Positions 39,591 to 48,058 of a stretch of 64,000 bases of DNA are shown here, piece after piece. Source of the stretch: Chlorobiaceae bacterium (lineage in GTDB: Bacteria; Bacteroidota; Chlorobiia; Chlorobiales; Chlorobiaceae); assembly GCA_013335115.1 (NCBI GenBank), contig JAAXWQ010000008.1, forward strand, positions 16,788-80,787. Direction: 5' to 3'. The position numbers and the translations under genes are program-made. The notes beneath the pieces are model-generated. The model was not told where the DNA came from and did no database searches. It was given only the letters and a program-made list of their open reading frames with translations. Each line of letters starts with the position of its first letter. Within the stretch, counting starts at the first letter, position 1.

Positions 39591-39862
39591 TGCCCTACCT
39601 GGAACAAATCGAGACACTGGCAGAATTGCTCCCACCTGGCGGGCTTTACCACGTTCACGTTGAGCATGACGCCAAGTGTCCTTTCCTTGCCGGCGGCCCC
39701 TGCACCTGCACCCCGATAATCACCTTGCATGACGAGGGATGCCCGTACCTGACCGGAGGGGAATGCACCTGCAAGACGGCACTGCTTTTAACCCCAGCCG
39801 AGGGAATGACGACAGAGGCGGCGAGAAAACTTTCAAACGAAAAAGGAGAAGTGAAGAGATGA
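39590..39862 (+). CDS. Hypothetical small Cys-rich protein with duplicated CPxLxGGxCTC motif
   Basis: HDAKCPFLAGGPCTCTPII and HDEGCPYLTGGECTCKTAL. Confidence 0.65.
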   Translation: MPYLEQIETLAELLPPGGLYHVHVEHDAKCPFLAGGPCTCTPIITLHDEGCPYLTGGECTCKTALLLTPAEGMTTEAARKLSNEKGEVKR

Positions 39863-40407
39863 CGGAATTTCAGGAAGCAATGAGGGATTACCGGCGGGAA
39901 GAGGACCAGGCCGCCGAAACGCAAAAGCAGAAATACGCGAAGCAGGCGAAGGCCCGAGAGCACGAGGCGGAAATCGGCAACCTTCAAAAAGCCGTGACAA
40001 CGGCAAAGGCCGAGCTGGAAGCGGCACAGAGAGTTTACGCCGAAACCCTCAAGGGCAAGGATTATGAAACGCTGAAAGCCGCGATGGAAAAGCAGACGGC
40101 AGCCGAGGCCCGGCTTTCAGTAGCGCAAAGGACCCTTACCCCGATTATCGACAAGCTGGAGGAGGAAGCCGAAAGGATTCCCGTTCACATGCCGAGACTA
40201 CCCTATCAAGCAGCGGCCCGTGAGCTGATGCAGACCGTTCCCGAAATCAGCCTGTTCCTGTTCATCCTGCGGAAATACCTTCGGCAGACCATAGGCAACC
40301 CGGAGAAGGTTGCACCACGGGACCAGATAGAAAGAAGGCTGGAGGCTGGGCTTACCGACGAGGAGGCGGCACGACTGTTCGAGGAGTGGATAACGAAGGC
40401 AGCATGA
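39859..40407 (+). CDS. Hypothetical coiled-coil phage-type protein
   Basis: MTEFQEAMRDYRREEDQAAETQKQKYAKQAKAREHEAEIGNLQKAV...; ATGA-type overlap with previous gene. Confidence 0.6.
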   Translation: MTEFQEAMRDYRREEDQAAETQKQKYAKQAKAREHEAEIGNLQKAVTTAKAELEAAQRVYAETLKGKDYETLKAAMEKQTAAEARLSVAQRTLTPIIDKLEEEAERIPVHMPRLPYQAAARELMQTVPEISLFLFILRKYLRQTIGNPEKVAPRDQIERRLEAGLTDEEAARLFEEWITKAA

Positions 40408-40561
40408 CCGGCGACGGCGGGAGGGGATCGGCAGCCGCCACCCCTCCCGGATGCCGGGGGACCCTACGGCGGGATCTCACTGCGCGGCCGTTGACGCGCG
40501 AAAACGGCCCAGCGTCAACGGCCCCCTGGCTTCCTTCCCTTCAACACAAACAGAAACCGAC

Positions 40562-41074
40562 ATGGAGACGATCACACAGCTACAAGCCGCCGCGATTATG
40601 GGCGTGACACCCCGCCGGCTGCGGCAACGAGATGAAGAAGGCGACGGGCCGCCACGGAACGAAGCCAAGTTATACCCCTGCAAGCAATTCGGCGACTGGA
40701 TGCGGGCCGACTGGCGGCGGGGCCTGGGCTTTGCCGACGACGGCAACGCCTACGACTACGACACGGAACGGGCGAGGCTCACCCACCACCAGGCGAACGC
40801 CGCCGCGATGGACGAGCAGAGGAAGCGCGGGGAAATGATTGCAGCCGAGGAGGTCCGGCAAACCTGGAGCGAGATAGTAGCGGCAGCACGGGCAAGGCTG
40901 CTGGCCCTTCCTTCGAGGCTGGCGGGAACATGCGCCGGGCGAGATGCGGCGGGGATCGAGGCCGAGGCACGGGCGATTGTCTACGAGGGATTGAGCGAGC
41001 TGGCGAGAGGCGGGGACGGCACACCGCACGAAACCGCCGAGGAACAGGCAGAGGCGGCTACAGGGTCGCGATAA
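40562..41074 (+). CDS. Phage terminase small subunit-like (Nu1/DUF1441-type) DNA-binding protein
   Basis: N-terminal HTH ITQLQAAAIMGVTPRRLRQRDEEGDGP, central YDTERARLTHHQANAAAMDEQRKRGEMIAAEEVRQTWSEIVAAARARLLALPSRLA, typical of Nu1-like terminase small subunits. Confidence 0.72.
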   Translation: METITQLQAAAIMGVTPRRLRQRDEEGDGPPRNEAKLYPCKQFGDWMRADWRRGLGFADDGNAYDYDTERARLTHHQANAAAMDEQRKRGEMIAAEEVRQTWSEIVAAARARLLALPSRLAGTCAGRDAAGIEAEARAIVYEGLSELARGGDGTPHETAEEQAEAATGSR

Positions 41075-41198
41075 CTACCCAGCACGACCATTACACGTTT
41101 TTCCGGAGATCGTCGATTACAGGCCCCTTTCTGTTCGTTTTCTCCTTTACGGCACAGGATGCGCGGCAGGCGATTTCCGGGATTTTTTTTGCCAGAGG

Positions 41199-41223
41199 GC
41201 CGGGGTAACAGCCGGCTTTTTTT
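41199..41223 (+). terminator. Rho-independent terminator at end of element operon
   Basis: GCCGG-ggtaacag-CCGGC-TTTTTTT. Confidence 0.75.
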
Positions 41224-41252
41224 GTGGCCGGATTCGGGGGTTTCTGATGGGT

Positions 41253-41289
41253 TTTGCTGCTCTCTTGCTGTTGGCGGCGGTTTGCTGTC
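41253..41289. promoter_or_regulatory. Right-end TTGCTG repeats (candidate integrase arm sites)
   Basis: TTTGCTGCT (41253), TTGCTGTT (41265), TTTGCTGTC (41281), same motif and orientation as the left-end array. Confidence 0.55.
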
Positions 41290-41321
41290 GCTTTATCGTA
41301 TTATCTGTAAATAGTTTGGCG

Positions 41322-41438
41322 TTATTGATTCACATTCCACCACATCAGGGTGAGCGCGTCATGTTGCTCACGCCCTGCACCGTCCCGGCAGGGGAGCGCC
41401 AGCAGCAGGGCAAAAACCAGTGCACTGGGGAGGTGCAT
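41322..41438 (-). pseudogene. Detached native 5' end of the endonuclease/exonuclease/phosphatase gene (signal peptide)
   Basis: AAAGGAGACGGCC-ATG; MHLPSALVFALLLALPCRDGAGREQHDALTLMWWNV|NQ*; joins in frame to WWNVENLFDTR of 32651..33579. Confidence 0.9.
41332..41344. repeat. attR core direct repeat ACATTCCACCACA
   Basis: Identical to 33567-33579. Confidence 0.9.
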
Positions 41439-41671
41439 GGCCGTCTCCTTTATTTTGGGCTACGGGATCATGGGGGTTCAAGTGTCTGATGGAGAAATAT
41501 ACGGATCTCGATGGGATGTTCCTGTCTCTCCATCCCACGCAATACCGGTTATAGCTCTGCGGCACATTCCGTTGTGCCAAATTCCGACTGCTGGTCTGTT
41601 TGCGGGATAACTTCCCTTGTTCACCAACGTCCCCCTTTACCAGATGCGTGCCCGTTTACCAACGTCCTTAT

Positions 41672-41974
41672 TTACTCGTTCACATCAGATTTATTTGCAA
41701 CAGCAGGTTCTGTCGTCATGCAAACCGCGGCGACTGGTTTGACTTCAGGCTTGAACAGCGATGGTAAATCTGCCAGGTTAAAGCCTTCAGGCAGCACTTG
41801 CTTTGCGACAGGACCCAATACCATTGACATTACCGCGGCACCAACTCCTCCAACCACTGCGCCGGTGACGGCATGAAGTAAAACTGGCAACCCAATCACA
41901 GGAGCCAACATCACCAGCCCCTTTGAACCTTCAGGAATCGGGGCTTTGACAGGGACTGAATTGGTTTCAGGCAT
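41672..41974 (-). CDS. Small hydrophobic protein, possible chlorosome CsmC/CsmD-type envelope protein
   Basis: GSKGLVMLAPVIGLPVLLHAVTGAVVGGVGAAVMSMVLGP; downstream of a CsmB-like gene. Confidence 0.5.
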   Translation of the reverse strand: MPETNSVPVKAPIPEGSKGLVMLAPVIGLPVLLHAVTGAVVGGVGAAVMSMVLGPVAKQVLPEGFNLADLPSLFKPEVKPVAAVCMTTEPAVANKSDVNE

Positions 41975-42055
41975 GGTTTATCTTGAGTTGAATGACGAAA
42001 AAGGAAAGCACCGCACGCCGAGGCATGAAGTGCTTTCCTTTCAAAACTGTCTTTC

Positions 42056-42325
42056 CTACTGCTTGGGGGAAATTGATGCAGAGAAGTTCTGCAAGATCTG
42101 GTTAAACGAAGTCAGCGCATTGGCCGTAAGCTCAATAGAGGCTTTGCTCAATGGCTCAAAAACTGCTATGGATGACTTGATTCCCTGAGTAACCAGTTCG
42201 AGCTGCACCTGTCCTAGTTTGCTTATCGCATCCGCAAGGTTTTGAATGGCATCTTGCCCCTGAACCTGAACCGGAGTTTGAGTCGTAAACGGAGTTGTAG
42301 GCTTCGTCGGTATTTCGTTTGCCAT
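42056..42325 (-). CDS. Chlorosome envelope protein, CsmB/CsmF family
   Basis: AIQNLADAISKLGQVQLELVTQGIKSSIAVFEPLSKASIELTANALTSFNQILQNFSASISPKQ, CsmB-like pattern. Confidence 0.7.
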   Translation of the reverse strand: MANEIPTKPTTPFTTQTPVQVQGQDAIQNLADAISKLGQVQLELVTQGIKSSIAVFEPLSKASIELTANALTSFNQILQNFSASISPKQ

Positions 42326-42810
42326 GGTTGTCTGTGTTATGGTTGTTGCTTATCGGTCGGTATGCGTACCCCCTACCACACTGGTTACCTATGGTATAAT
42401 TTACGATAAATCTTACATGTCGGACAATAGGATTTGTAATATTTGCGAGTATCCAGCCAGGTCTCCTGCCCCTTATTTATCCTTTGTCAAGGCCGAATCT
42501 TCAATGCAGTTGAACGGTGAATACTGACTTTATTGATTACCGTGCTTTAGCGGTGATATGAGCATTCCGGTTTGGGTAACTCGAGATGACTGTCCGGCTT
42601 GGCGCTGTAACCAAATGCGGTCATGCTGAAGCTATTTTGAAACCTTTGGCGTGTTCTGGGGGGGGGAGGTCATCGAACTGGTGGACCAGGAAGGCAAGGC
42701 GAAAGTTCAGTAACTCGTTGGGCAGGATGACGATGATGGATCACCATGAGTTGATAAATGAACATGCATCGCGGCCAATCAACGCCATGCTGAAAGGTCC
42801 GCCTGACGCT

Positions 42811-43101
42811 TCATTTATCCGCTTCTTCCTGCACGCATTGACGTGTGGATTTTGCTTTGGGCTCAAACACTCCATCAAGCAATTCGCAGATGCTGGTGTT
42901 CAGTGCCTCTGCCAACTTCTGGCAGTTGAGGATGGTGATATTTTTCAGGCCTCGCTCGACAATGCCTATGTAGGTCATCGACATTCCGCTGAGTTCCGAG
43001 AGGGTTTCCTGGGAATAGCCGGCCTTGACTCTCGCCAAACGAATATTCAGCCCTAGTTGTTCTGCCGGGTTCTTGGTGGCCCCGTTCAAACTTGCTTGCA
43101 C
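42811..43101 (-). CDS. XRE family HTH transcriptional regulator
   Basis: LGLNIRLARVKAGYSQETLSELSGMSMTYIGIVERGLKNITILNCQKLAEALNTSICELL. Confidence 0.93.
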   Translation of the reverse strand: MQASLNGATKNPAEQLGLNIRLARVKAGYSQETLSELSGMSMTYIGIVERGLKNITILNCQKLAEALNTSICELLDGVFEPKAKSTRQCVQEEADK

Positions 43102-43557
43102 GTGAGTGTCACTTTACCTGTCCTGGATTGCAAAATAAGTCTAAAATAATCCTTTTTATCCTATGGGGTGGACTCTGTGGACCCTGTTTTTACTGCAATC
43201 TTCGATTACTGCCGTTACTGGTTGAATTTGTCATCCTGCTCCTTCAACCTTGTTATCAAAGTGTTCGCATCAAAAAAAAAGAAAAAATCAGCATGTGATT
43301 GATACGCTTAATAACTCAAATTTCAAAGTATTAATTCCCCAACCATAACCGCTAAGTGCCGTCGCGCTTGATTTTGTTCTGCCGACAGGTTGTTGTCCGC
43401 ATCCCCTTTGGCGTTCATGCCGTATGGTGCCTATCCCGACGATTCGAGCAATGATATTCGCCGATTCCGCCCTCGAATCGAGTCCGGGAGATCGGTCGCT
43501 TTGCCTGTTTTTGGGCAGCCTGTTGTGCATGGTATCTGGAAAAGAGTACGTCGCGTA

Positions 43558-43610
43558 TTACTATAGTAAATTATAAAAGTAACATAGAGTTAAAAAAATA
43601 TACTATAGTG
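43558..43610. promoter_or_regulatory. Paired palindromes TTACTATAGTAA and TACTATAGTG, centres 42 bp apart
   Basis: Perfect 12-bp palindrome at 43558-43569 and near-copy at 43601-43610 in an AT-rich intergenic region. Confidence 0.4.
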
Positions 43611-44085
43611 TTGTGTACGGCGTTTGATTTCGTTATAATGTATCTGTAAACTGTATTCACGTAAGATGTATCCATTTAACAAGGCATGCAGTTGCGTGAT
43701 TTTCCAATGTTTAGTCCGAACCGATGCTACATCCCCGATCAGTTCCCGCTCGAGATGTTTCGTCATTCCCTTACAGCCAAGGATCCCTGGCTTGGGTTTT
43801 GCCCCGATTTGTGAAGTCACGCCATACGTGCCTTGTTGCCGACGATAACAGCGCGACCTCATTCAAGAACATTCTGATCGCTGGCAATGCGGTGAGCAAA
43901 CTGACCGGATTCGTTGATCTGAGCTGATCAACACTTGAACATGCTGTCCTGATACTCTCCTGATTCCCACAGGAGGAGTTCGACAGGTTCTCTGCCCGAT
44001 AAGTGGATATGATGTATGGCGACACTCACCAGGCGGGGGTTTAGGTGGGAGTAACGATTAACTAATTCCATTGGAGGTAAAGCAA

Positions 44086-44271
44086 ATGCTAAACAGTTTC
44101 TTCTCCATCAAATCACAAAAAGGCGTCACCATGATCGAGTACGCCTTGATTGCTGCTTTGGTTGCTGTTGTTGTGATTGCAGCTCTTACTACTCTTGGAG
44201 GGAATTTGACCACCATTTTTACCAGTATCTCAACTGCCCTGAGTGGTGCTGGCGGTTCGGCCACTCCGTAA
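44086..44271 (+). CDS. flp: Flp family type IVb pilin
   Basis: SQKG|VTMIEYALIAALVAVVVIAALTTLGG, Flp processing site (G, E+5/Y+6); GGAGG SD. Confidence 0.95.
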   Translation: MLNSFFSIKSQKGVTMIEYALIAALVAVVVIAALTTLGGNLTTIFTSISTALSGAGGSATP

Positions 44272-44293
44272 AAACCATTTTACAGCCTAAGCA

Positions 44294-45094
44294 GTGAAAC
44301 GATCAGTCTTCGTTGCCATCGCACTCACGCTGGGGGCGATGGCAGCTTTTATGGCTGCCCGCTGGATGAGCGTTGCCCAAACTGGAGCTCAAGCTTCAGG
44401 AGCGCAGGTCGTCATCGTTGTGCAGCCCATTGAAGCTGGCAAAGCTATTACCGCTGATCAAATCAAGTGCATCGGTTGGCCAGGTTCGGCCGTTCCGCAT
44501 GATGCATCCACTCGCATCACCGACGTTGTGGGTCGGATTGCCCGCGTGCCCATGATTCCGGGCGAGCCGGTCTTGCCTGGCAAATTGGCCCCCAAAACGG
44601 CGACTGGAGGTTTATCGTCGATTATCCCGGAGGGCAAGCGTGCCATTACCGTTCGAGTGAACGAAGTGATTGCGGTGGCCGGATTTGCCCTGCCAGGTAG
44701 CTATGTGGATGTTTTAATGAGCGGCAAAGACGCCAATAACCAGCCTTTTTCGCGAACCGTGCTGTCGCGCATCAAAGTATTGGCCGTGGCACAGGAAACC
44801 ACGGCAGACCCCGATAAACCAAAAGTGGTCAATGCCGTAACCCTTGAGCTGACGCCGCACGAATCCGAAAAGCTCGACCTGGCACGCAACATCGGGGTGC
44901 TTTCCCTGGTCTTGCGTAACGAACTGGACACCAGCGAAATAAACTCCGCGGGTGTCCGCCTGCCCGATATTGTCTATCCACAGCCCACTCGTGCAACCAT
45001 CTCTTTGCCGGCTTCGCACGCAGCTCCTTCGCGCCAAAGCCGTGGTCCCGAAGAAATCCGGGGTACCAGCCGCCAGCCTGTTGCCACACCCTAG
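44294..45094 (+). CDS. cpaB: Flp pilus assembly protein CpaB/RcpC
   Basis: VVIVVQPIEAGKAITADQIKCIGWPGSAVP (SAF domain); GKRAITVRVNEVIAVAGFALPGSYVDVLM. Confidence 0.94.
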   Translation: MKRSVFVAIALTLGAMAAFMAARWMSVAQTGAQASGAQVVIVVQPIEAGKAITADQIKCIGWPGSAVPHDASTRITDVVGRIARVPMIPGEPVLPGKLAPKTATGGLSSIIPEGKRAITVRVNEVIAVAGFALPGSYVDVLMSGKDANNQPFSRTVLSRIKVLAVAQETTADPDKPKVVNAVTLELTPHESEKLDLARNIGVLSLVLRNELDTSEINSAGVRLPDIVYPQPTRATISLPASHAAPSRQSRGPEEIRGTSRQPVATP

Positions 45095-45099
45095 TCAAC

Positions 45100-46569
45100 A
45101 TGCTCATGAGTTTTACTTGCTTAAAGCGTTTGGCCTGCAGGATGGGTGTCCTTGTGGCACTTGCGTGCACTGTACCTGTGGCCGCACTGGCCTTTCCCTC
45201 GGCATACCTGGTGCCGGTGGGCGAATCCCGGGTCTATCGGCTCGAGCGCCCCGTTAAACGTGTTGCCGTGGGCAACCCCGAGGTGGCCGACTACCTTATG
45301 CTCAACTCTTCCGAGCTCTATCTGCTTGGCAAGAAACCAGGGGCGACCAATCTTGTCGTCTGGGACCGACAAGGAAACTTCACCTCCACGCCGTTGCAGG
45401 TCAGCCGCAACATGAGTCCCATCAAGGCCTTGTTGAAAGTCGTCTTGCCGAAAGAGAACGATGTCCGGATCTATGCCCTGGGACCTGCGGTGGTACTGGA
45501 AGGCTCCGTGTCTGACGCCATGGCTGCCGAGACCGTCACCCGTCTGGTAAAAGCGTACCTGGGCGGTACGGTTCCGGGTGTCAACCCCGAATCCACCCTG
45601 GCCAACAGCGCTTCCGCCCCTGCCTATGCGACGCCAACCAGCTTGTCTGGCGGGAGCTCTGGCGGCTCTGGCTCTGCGTCATCCGCCAGCATGCATGGTG
45701 CAACAACCAGTACCTCTTCGACATCTGCCGGCATACCCGGCCTGGTCAACCTCCTCAAGGTCCGCGATCCGCAGCAGGTCCGGCTCGAAGTCCGCATTGC
45801 CGAAGTTTCCAGGTCCTACATCGAAAGCTTGGGCCTCGGCTGGCAGCAAGGCTTGGGCACTACCCGGGGCAGCCTCATGACCGGTTTTGTCAGCAACGCA
45901 ACGCTTGACCTCCTGCTGCAGGCTACGTACGACCCCATTACCAAGACCACTGTAGGCAACCGTCTCCAGGTGGAAGCCGAGCGTAAGACCAGTTTGTTTA
46001 AAATCCTGGCCGAACCTACCATAGTCGCCATGAGTGGTCAGGAAGGGTACTTCCTGGTTGGCGGTAAGGTTTATACGCCCACCGTCAGCACCAATGGTGC
46101 CGTCGACTACGTCGAGCGTACCTATGGCGTGGGTTTGCGATTTACGCCCACCGTGCTGGACGCCGGCCGTATTTCGCTGAGGGTTGCCCCCGAGGTCTCC
46201 GAGCCCCTCAAGGATGCCGTTTTTTCGGGAACGACCACCGGCACGTTGCTGCCCGCATTTAAAACCAGTTACGCCTCCACCACGGTCCAGATGAACGAGG
46301 GGGAGAACCTGGTGATTGGCGGCCTGTTGCGCGACAATCTCAACAACGTTATACGGGCGGTGCCTTTGCTGGGTGACATCCCCATCCTTGGCGCGCTGTT
46401 CCGGCGCACCGAGATGAGTTCTGAAACTACCGAGCTCATGGTTATCATTCGCCCCGTCCTGGTCAAAGCCAGTGCCTCCGCACCGGAGCTTCCCACTGAC
46501 CGGGTTGCCTCGCCTACACGCAAAGAGCTTTTCATTGACGGAAAGCTTCAGGGCTCACGGGTAAAATGA
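45100..46569 (+). CDS. cpaC: Type II/IV secretin, CpaC/RcpA
   Basis: YRLERPVKRVAVGNPEVADYLMLNSSELYLLGKKPGATNLVVWD; QVRLEVRIAEVSRSYIESLGLGW; NEGENLVIGGLLRDN; VPLLGDIPILGALFR. Confidence 0.95.
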   Translation: MLMSFTCLKRLACRMGVLVALACTVPVAALAFPSAYLVPVGESRVYRLERPVKRVAVGNPEVADYLMLNSSELYLLGKKPGATNLVVWDRQGNFTSTPLQVSRNMSPIKALLKVVLPKENDVRIYALGPAVVLEGSVSDAMAAETVTRLVKAYLGGTVPGVNPESTLANSASAPAYATPTSLSGGSSGGSGSASSASMHGATTSTSSTSAGIPGLVNLLKVRDPQQVRLEVRIAEVSRSYIESLGLGWQQGLGTTRGSLMTGFVSNATLDLLLQATYDPITKTTVGNRLQVEAERKTSLFKILAEPTIVAMSGQEGYFLVGGKVYTPTVSTNGAVDYVERTYGVGLRFTPTVLDAGRISLRVAPEVSEPLKDAVFSGTTTGTLLPAFKTSYASTTVQMNEGENLVIGGLLRDNLNNVIRAVPLLGDIPILGALFRRTEMSSETTELMVIIRPVLVKASASAPELPTDRVASPTRKELFIDGKLQGSRVK

Positions 46570-47000
46570 CACCCATGCGCACGAATACCGCCAGGCTTCA
46601 GGCCCCGGTAACGGAGCAAGTTCGCTTCCAAAAGGGGAGTGTGCTAGTCGAGTTTGCGCTTATCCTGCCCTTGTTCCTGCTTCTCCTCTTTGGGGTGGTC
46701 TCTTTTTCCATAGCCCTGTACGACAAAACCGTGCTTACCATGGCCACCAGGGAGGGCGCGCGTGCCGGAGCCAAGTTCGTTGCAAACCGGACCAGCGCCA
46801 TCATGGTAAGCAACGCTACCGCTGCCGCCCTGCAGGCCTGTCAAAACAACCTCATCTCGTTTGGGACGAACAACGCCCCTACGCTTACGTGCACCGTTCA
46901 TGACAACATCCTTACCGTTACGGCCAATCTCAATTACACCGGTGTCTTCATTGTTTCGGACTTTTTGATTTCGGCCCAATCCAGCATGAGGCTCGAATAA
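46566..47000 (+). CDS. tadE: TadE-like pseudopilin
   Basis: QKGSVLVEFALILPLFLLLLFGVVSFSIALYDKTVLTMATREGARAGA; ATGA overlap with cpaC. Confidence 0.92.
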   Translation: MTPMRTNTARLQAPVTEQVRFQKGSVLVEFALILPLFLLLLFGVVSFSIALYDKTVLTMATREGARAGAKFVANRTSAIMVSNATAAALQACQNNLISFGTNNAPTLTCTVHDNILTVTANLNYTGVFIVSDFLISAQSSMRLE

Positions 47001-47002
47001 CC

Positions 47003-48052
47003 ATGGCACCCTCATCCCACATCATCAAACGGTTGCATGGCCAGCATGGCAGTGCATCCATCTGGTTCGCCCTGTGCATGCCGGTGTTGCTGGGCTTTGC
47101 AGCTTTGGCGATTGACCTGGCCCGCATCAACCTGACCAGGGTCGAACTGCAAAATGCGGCCGATGCGGCTGCCCTTGCCGGCGCCCGTTCACTCAGCGAC
47201 ACCGGGGGCAACCCTTACAACTGGACTGAGGCCACGGCCACGGCGCTGGATGTGGCACGACGCAACTCCGCCAATTCCGCCCGTATTCAGGATGCGCTCA
47301 TTGAAATGGGTTACTGGAACCTCCAGGACCCCTCGCTCGGCCTGCGTGACCCCGGCACACCCGGCGTACCCGTTACCGGGGATGTCCCCGCCATCCGCAC
47401 GACGGTCACGATCTCCGCCACCCAAAACAACGGGCCCTTGAAGTTGTTTTTCGCCCCCATCCTGGGTATTGCCGAAAGCGACGTCCGTGCCAGTGCCATT
47501 GCCGTGCTGCCCGCGGCTGGCGGCGGTACGGGCATGTTCCCCTTTGCCATCGGCTTCGGCATTTTCGATCATTTCTGGGACACGACCACTCGCAAACCCA
47601 GGCTGGATCCCAACACGGCCCAGCCCTATTCCCTGATCATCAATCTTGACTCTGTTTACCCAAAAGGTGGCGCAGGCACCTGGAGCAGCCTTACGACACA
47701 AAGCAATGCCGACTCTTATATGAGGAATCTTATCGATGGAGGCATAAACGTCGACGTATCCATCGGCATGGATATATATATCGCATCGGGCGTCATGGCC
47801 AACTTGTATGGCGATAATAACTTACCCATAGGAAAAGATGTCGCCGTACCCGTTGTTCAAAACGTGAGCGCCGGTAGCTGGCAACCTGTCGTTGCGATTG
47901 CCGGCTTTCATATTGAATCTTCTACAAAGCAAGGAAACAAAAGCTATATCACCGGTCATTTCATCGACAACGCGACTTTCGGCACCACCAACCCGGGAAT
48001 CGGCAACGGGCAGCCACTCGGCGCCTACAGTCCACCCATACTGGTCGAATAA
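47003..48052 (+). CDS. tadG: TadG-like pilus assembly protein
   Basis: QHGSASIWFALCMPVLLGFAALAIDLARINLTRVELQNAADAAALAGARSL. Confidence 0.9.
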   Translation: MAPSSHIIKRLHGQHGSASIWFALCMPVLLGFAALAIDLARINLTRVELQNAADAAALAGARSLSDTGGNPYNWTEATATALDVARRNSANSARIQDALIEMGYWNLQDPSLGLRDPGTPGVPVTGDVPAIRTTVTISATQNNGPLKLFFAPILGIAESDVRASAIAVLPAAGGGTGMFPFAIGFGIFDHFWDTTTRKPRLDPNTAQPYSLIINLDSVYPKGGAGTWSSLTTQSNADSYMRNLIDGGINVDVSIGMDIYIASGVMANLYGDNNLPIGKDVAVPVVQNVSAGSWQPVVAIAGFHIESSTKQGNKSYITGHFIDNATFGTTNPGIGNGQPLGAYSPPILVE

Positions 48053-48058
48053 ACACCC

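Larger units (their letters stand above)
33567..41344 (+). mobile_element. Integrative element (~7.8 kb), phage-satellite (PICI)-like
   Basis: 13-bp direct repeats at both ends, tyrosine integrase, AlpA-like HTHs, primase/helicase, TerS-like protein, no structural genes, interrupted host gene reconstructable across the ends. Confidence 0.9.

Noticed and set aside
42586-43056. 156-aa plus-strand ORF
   Set aside because: Overlaps a well-supported XRE regulator on the opposite strand.
43590-43862. 90-aa minus-strand ORF and overlapping plus-strand ORFs in the pre-Tad spacer
   Set aside because: Low coding quality, overlapping frames, no SD or motif; treated as noncoding or decayed DNA.
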